Source: an uncultured Bacteroidales bacterium
Lineage (GTDB): Bacteria > Bacteroidota > Bacteroidia > Bacteroidales > UBA932
Direction: 5' to 3'
Assembly: GCA_947179325.1 (NCBI GenBank)
Contig: CAMXAU010000006.1
Span: 62,001-126,000, forward strand
DNA: 64,000 bases
In this document: positions 61,642 through 64,000 of the stretch, piece by piece
Layout: every line of letters begins with the position of its first letter
Numbering within the stretch: position 1 is the first letter of the stretch
Notes under the pieces: model-generated
What the model saw: only the letters and a program-made list of their open reading frames with translations
What the model was told of the DNA's origin: nothing
Database searches by the model: none
Translations under genes and position numbers: made by a program

Positions 61642-62175
61642 ATGAAACTCTTTGTTGAAATGAAAAATAGCTTAAGGATACTGCTGTGGACAGCCATTGC
61701 TGCGGCAGTAATCCCGTCATGCATAATTGACAGGATCCCGTCTGATGCCGCTGACCTCGGTCCCGGAGACAAGGTGCCTGAATTCTCCGTCAAGATGTCA
61801 AATGGCGCAACCGTGACAGACAAGATGCTGGCTGGAAGTCCTTCCGTCATTGTCTTCTTCCATACAGGGTGCGGGGATTGCCGAGAGGAACTCCCTGTGA
61901 TGCAGCGTCTTTGGCAGGAATACGGTAAGACGGTCAATATCATATGCATAAGCCGTGCAGAAAGCAGTGAGTCTGTTGCGCGGTACTGGGAGGCGAATGG
62001 CCTGACGATGCCATATTCAGCCCAGGAAGACAGCAGTCTGTATTACCGTTTTGCCAGGTCTGTGATTCCTCGTGTCTATGTCATTGACCGTGACCTTGTG
62101 ATAAGGCAGGTGTTTGACGATGACCCTGTAGCCTCTTACGAAGACCTTGTGGCCGCTATCTCTTCAATTGAATAG
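61642..62175 (+). CDS. TlpA/ResA-like thioredoxin-fold lipoprotein
   Basis: A 177-residue lipoprotein, lipobox IPSC (Cys27); an alternative start at 61660 (MKN...) gives a more typical signal length. The mature domain is AhpC/TSA-Redoxin type (PGDKVPEFSVKMSNG) with the redox motif CGDC (77-80) and the cis-Pro in SVIPRVYVID. It is probably a membrane-anchored periplasmic disulfide reductase or oxidoreductase. Stands alone; promoter at 61529. Confidence 0.88.
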   Translation: MKLFVEMKNSLRILLWTAIAAAVIPSCIIDRIPSDAADLGPGDKVPEFSVKMSNGATVTDKMLAGSPSVIVFFHTGCGDCREELPVMQRLWQEYGKTVNIICISRAESSESVARYWEANGLTMPYSAQEDSSLYYRFARSVIPRVYVIDRDLVIRQVFDDDPVASYEDLVAAISSIE

Positions 62176-62200
62176 CCTGCATGCTGCCGTCATGTACTGG

Positions 62201-63313
62201 CTATAGGTTGCATCTGATTGCGATGAAGGCCCCTATGACGCATAGGATTATGCTGATGGCATAGAATGACAAGTTCTGTTTTACGGAACCTTTCAGCCCA
62301 AGATATTTAAAGTCGGAGAATTCCTTTCGTCTCCACAGATGGATGTTCCCCTGCAGCCATCTGGAGAACATCGTCCAGTTCAGGACGGTATGTGTAAGGA
62401 AATAATCTTCTGTTGCCGCTTCAAGGTATGGCTCGTCGCACCAGGAGAAGCATTTGCACCATCTGACTATTCCTTTGCCGTCTTCTCTTTCTACTCCAAG
62501 GCAGATTGTGAATTCATTCTTGTTGCCTCCTTGCCAATATGCCCTCTGCTTTTCAGCTATCCCTATTCCTGACGATGCCGGGAAGAGCAGGGCAAATATA
62601 TGTATCTGGTTCTTCATGCCGTTGAATGCGTTCAGCAGATGAAATTCCCTCTGGTTCATCGGGCCATGCATTATATCAGTCCCGAGCTTTGAGGATGAGG
62701 CGATTACATCCTGTTCCCATCCATTTATCACAGGATAGTCGATAAGCCCAAGTTCCCTGGCGGTTTTCCTGTCTATCTCATCTGTCCTGAAAATTGAATG
62801 GGAGTTCCTGACATAGTTCTTGTATTTTCCGGTATAAGTGACTGTGTAAGCGGTTCTTCTGTCTTTGTCCCATTGGTAGGCAACTCCACCGCCACCGCTT
62901 ACGCAGTTGGCATGGTACGGAAAAATCTCTATAGGCTCAGTGCGCCAGCTGTCACGGCAGTTCTGGAACTCTTCCTCGCAGATCGCAAATGCTTTTCCCG
63001 TATTGAGGCTCCAGTACCATTCATCGGGATGATATACGTATTTCAAAGTTGTCCTGGTATGGGTCTTTCCTTTGCTGTCGGTGTAGGTCTCTGTCCTTGT
63101 GACCTTTTCCGTCCATGGGAAATGATGTTCTGCGGAGACTGCGAATCCGCTCAGGTATTCCTTGACCTTGAATATTCCGCGCTGGCAGAGGAAGAGTACA
63201 AGTTCAATGGCTGCAACTCCAGCCAGATACCAGTACCATATGTCCCAATTGCCTGTAGCCGCAATCAGGTACACTGCTGCAGCTACAGGAAGGATATATG
63301 CAAAAATACGCAT
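62201..63313 (-). CDS. Unknown three-helix membrane protein
   Basis: A 370-residue protein that I do not recognise. Two hydrophobic segments at the N-terminus (about 3-22 and 28-46), one at the C-terminus (about 348-367), and a ~300-residue soluble domain between them with many Trp, Tyr and Cys (YHPDEWYWSLNTG, GWEQDVIASSSKLGTDIMHGPMNQREFHLLNAFNG, GIVRWCKCFSWCDEP). No catalytic motif is evident. It follows the LemA-like gene by 10 bases, so the two probably act together. Confidence 0.55.
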   Translation of the reverse strand: MRIFAYILPVAAAVYLIAATGNWDIWYWYLAGVAAIELVLFLCQRGIFKVKEYLSGFAVSAEHHFPWTEKVTRTETYTDSKGKTHTRTTLKYVYHPDEWYWSLNTGKAFAICEEEFQNCRDSWRTEPIEIFPYHANCVSGGGGVAYQWDKDRRTAYTVTYTGKYKNYVRNSHSIFRTDEIDRKTARELGLIDYPVINGWEQDVIASSSKLGTDIMHGPMNQREFHLLNAFNGMKNQIHIFALLFPASSGIGIAEKQRAYWQGGNKNEFTICLGVEREDGKGIVRWCKCFSWCDEPYLEAATEDYFLTHTVLNWTMFSRWLQGNIHLWRRKEFSDFKYLGLKGSVKQNLSFYAISIILCVIGAFIAIRCNL

Positions 63314-63323
63314 TGCCGATTCT

Positions 63324-63845
63324 TTAGAAAAGCTTTATATCGTCATCTGTCCTTGTCTCTATGACCCTGTTTGTTGCAGTCGAGGAGATGACGGTATATT
63401 CTATTTTTGACTTGTTGCTGATGAACCATCTTGACGGCATTGATTCGAGGAGGGTCTCGCGTTCGCGTATGATGTCAAGCATTCTCTGCTGGGATGTGGC
63501 GAATGCCGTCCTCTGCACATTGATTGACTGCATGAGATGCCTGTAGAGCGATGTGTCGAACGATGGGTTGGCCTCATGTATCCATTTCATGAAGCCCTGG
63601 CTGTCATTGGCATATCTTCCCTGGATGAGTTGCGGATATATCCTTTCGAATGTTTGCCGGTATTCATCTGTTACTCCGGCTTCCTGCTTCAGCGTCTTCC
63701 ACATTGTGTCGTGTACTGTTGTGATCTTTTCCCTCTGTGCCTCGGCCTCTTTCCTGAGTGCTACTTCGCGGTTGTTGTAAGAGAAGTACATTATGGCCAG
63801 TACCAATACAAAGACGGCGGCGATGATGATTGTAAGTGTCTCCAT
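63324..63845 (-). CDS. LemA-like membrane protein
   Basis: A 173-residue protein with one N-terminal helix (about 5-24), a tail of the form YNNREVALRKEAEAQREKI and a long helical domain (TMWKTLKQEAGVTDEYRQTFERIYPQL). The helix-plus-YNxxV-type opening suits the LemA family, but the match is partial and some LemA blocks are missing, so this is tentative. It stands between the end of a pseudouridine-synthase gene (32 bases) and the unknown three-helix protein (10 bases). Confidence 0.55.
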   Translation of the reverse strand: METLTIIIAAVFVLVLAIMYFSYNNREVALRKEAEAQREKITTVHDTMWKTLKQEAGVTDEYRQTFERIYPQLIQGRYANDSQGFMKWIHEANPSFDTSLYRHLMQSINVQRTAFATSQQRMLDIIRERETLLESMPSRWFISNKSKIEYTVISSTATNRVIETRTDDDIKLF

Positions 63846-63877
63846 TGTATGATTTTTTGTGTTGATGATATACGTGA

Positions 63878-64000
63878 TTATTCCTCAGGTCCATGCGGCT
63901 CTCCTGCATCAGATAGCCCGAATCCTGCCTGGCATGTCAGTGACATCTCCTCACCGGTCATCGGATGGCGGAAGGTGATTGATTCCGCATGGAGATACAT
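63878..64000 (-). CDS. RluA-family pseudouridine synthase, C-terminal fragment only
   Basis: The frame is open from the window's last base (read on the minus strand) to a TAA at 63878-63880, 40 residues: MYLHAESITFRHPMTGEEMS then LTCQAGF. LHAESITFRHP is the terminal block of RluA-type synthases (LALHA...FRHP in the copy at 26266). The start and catalytic domain lie outside the window. Confidence 0.75.
   Translation of the reverse strand: MYLHAESITFRHPMTGEEMSLTCQAGFGLSDAGEPHGPEE

Noticed and set aside
1..64000. CRISPR arrays, rRNA or tRNA genes
   Set aside because: No spaced direct repeats of CRISPR type and no cloverleaf-like sequences were recognised; a covariance-model scan would be needed to exclude small RNAs.

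Overview
The window looks like chromosomal DNA from a member of the Bacteroidales (Bacteroidota). The evidence is family content (DUF4493 and PCMD lipoproteins, DUF4906 and FimB/Mfa2-like fimbrial lipoproteins, a PG_1098-type methyltransferase, TIGR02757, S9B dipeptidyl peptidase, two-gene 5'-nucleotidase), lipoprotein signal peptides, and promoter boxes of the Bacteroidota type (TAnnTTTG). Genus cannot be fixed from sequence reading alone; a Rikenellaceae- or Cryptobacteroides-like gut lineage would fit. About 52 genes are supported. No tRNA, rRNA, CRISPR array, IS element or phage module was recognised.

Layout. 1-8953 (+): a seven-gene run of exported proteins: a DUF4493 protein cut by the window start, two PCMD lipoproteins with a beta-barrel protein between them, two small DUF4493 lipoproteins and a fimbrillin-like lipoprotein. 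This is the most distinctive accessory region. 8992-13480 (-): glycosyltransferase, TrkA and Uup-like ABC-F. 13615-17835 (-): a FimB/Mfa2-like and DUF4906 lipoprotein pair. 18091-23945 (-): TIGR02757, zeta-like ATPase, TldD, TldE, then a metal-binding FKBP (SlyD type) and an EamA transporter. 23946-24651: a 0.7-kb non-coding gap with a strong hairpin. 24652-25266 (+): TRIC-type channel. 25278-29788 (-): tRNA nucleotidyltransferase, Xer recombinase, HPF, RluA-type synthase and alpha/beta hydrolase in one compact operon.

29857-31392: divergent HsdR_N-domain nuclease-like gene and holA. 31504-37509 (+): NatA/NatB-like ABC exporter, a 5'-nucleotidase encoded as two secreted halves in reverse order, and a heparinase II/III-type lyase. 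37504-38385 (-): YicC. 38519-39838 (+): DcaP-like porin. 39946-45572 (-): complete RND efflux operon. 45842-47512 (+): glnS. 47598-48263 (-): SGNH hydrolase. 48456-52182 (+): an orphan 4-helix/HAMP membrane protein, TrkH and a RecD-like helicase. 52228-54465 (+): DPP IV. 54572-56008 (-): PG_1098-type methyltransferase. 56460-58698 (+): phosphosugar mutase and ndk. 58772-61405 (-): thioesterase, a carboxymuconolactone decarboxylase/cupin protein with an abnormal C-terminus, and LrgAB. 61642-62175 (+): TlpA-like lipoprotein. 62201-64000 (-): an unknown 3-TM protein, a LemA-like protein and the end of a second RluA-family synthase.

How it fits together. Most of the window is housekeeping: tRNA maturation and charging, replication, K+ uptake, protein folding and proteolysis. 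Two surface lipoprotein loci interrupt it. The two parts of the Trk K+ system lie about 37 kb apart, and TrkH sits beside an orphan sensor-like protein. The best candidates for something undescribed are the DUF4493/PCMD/beta-barrel cluster and the HAMP-protein/TrkH pairing.
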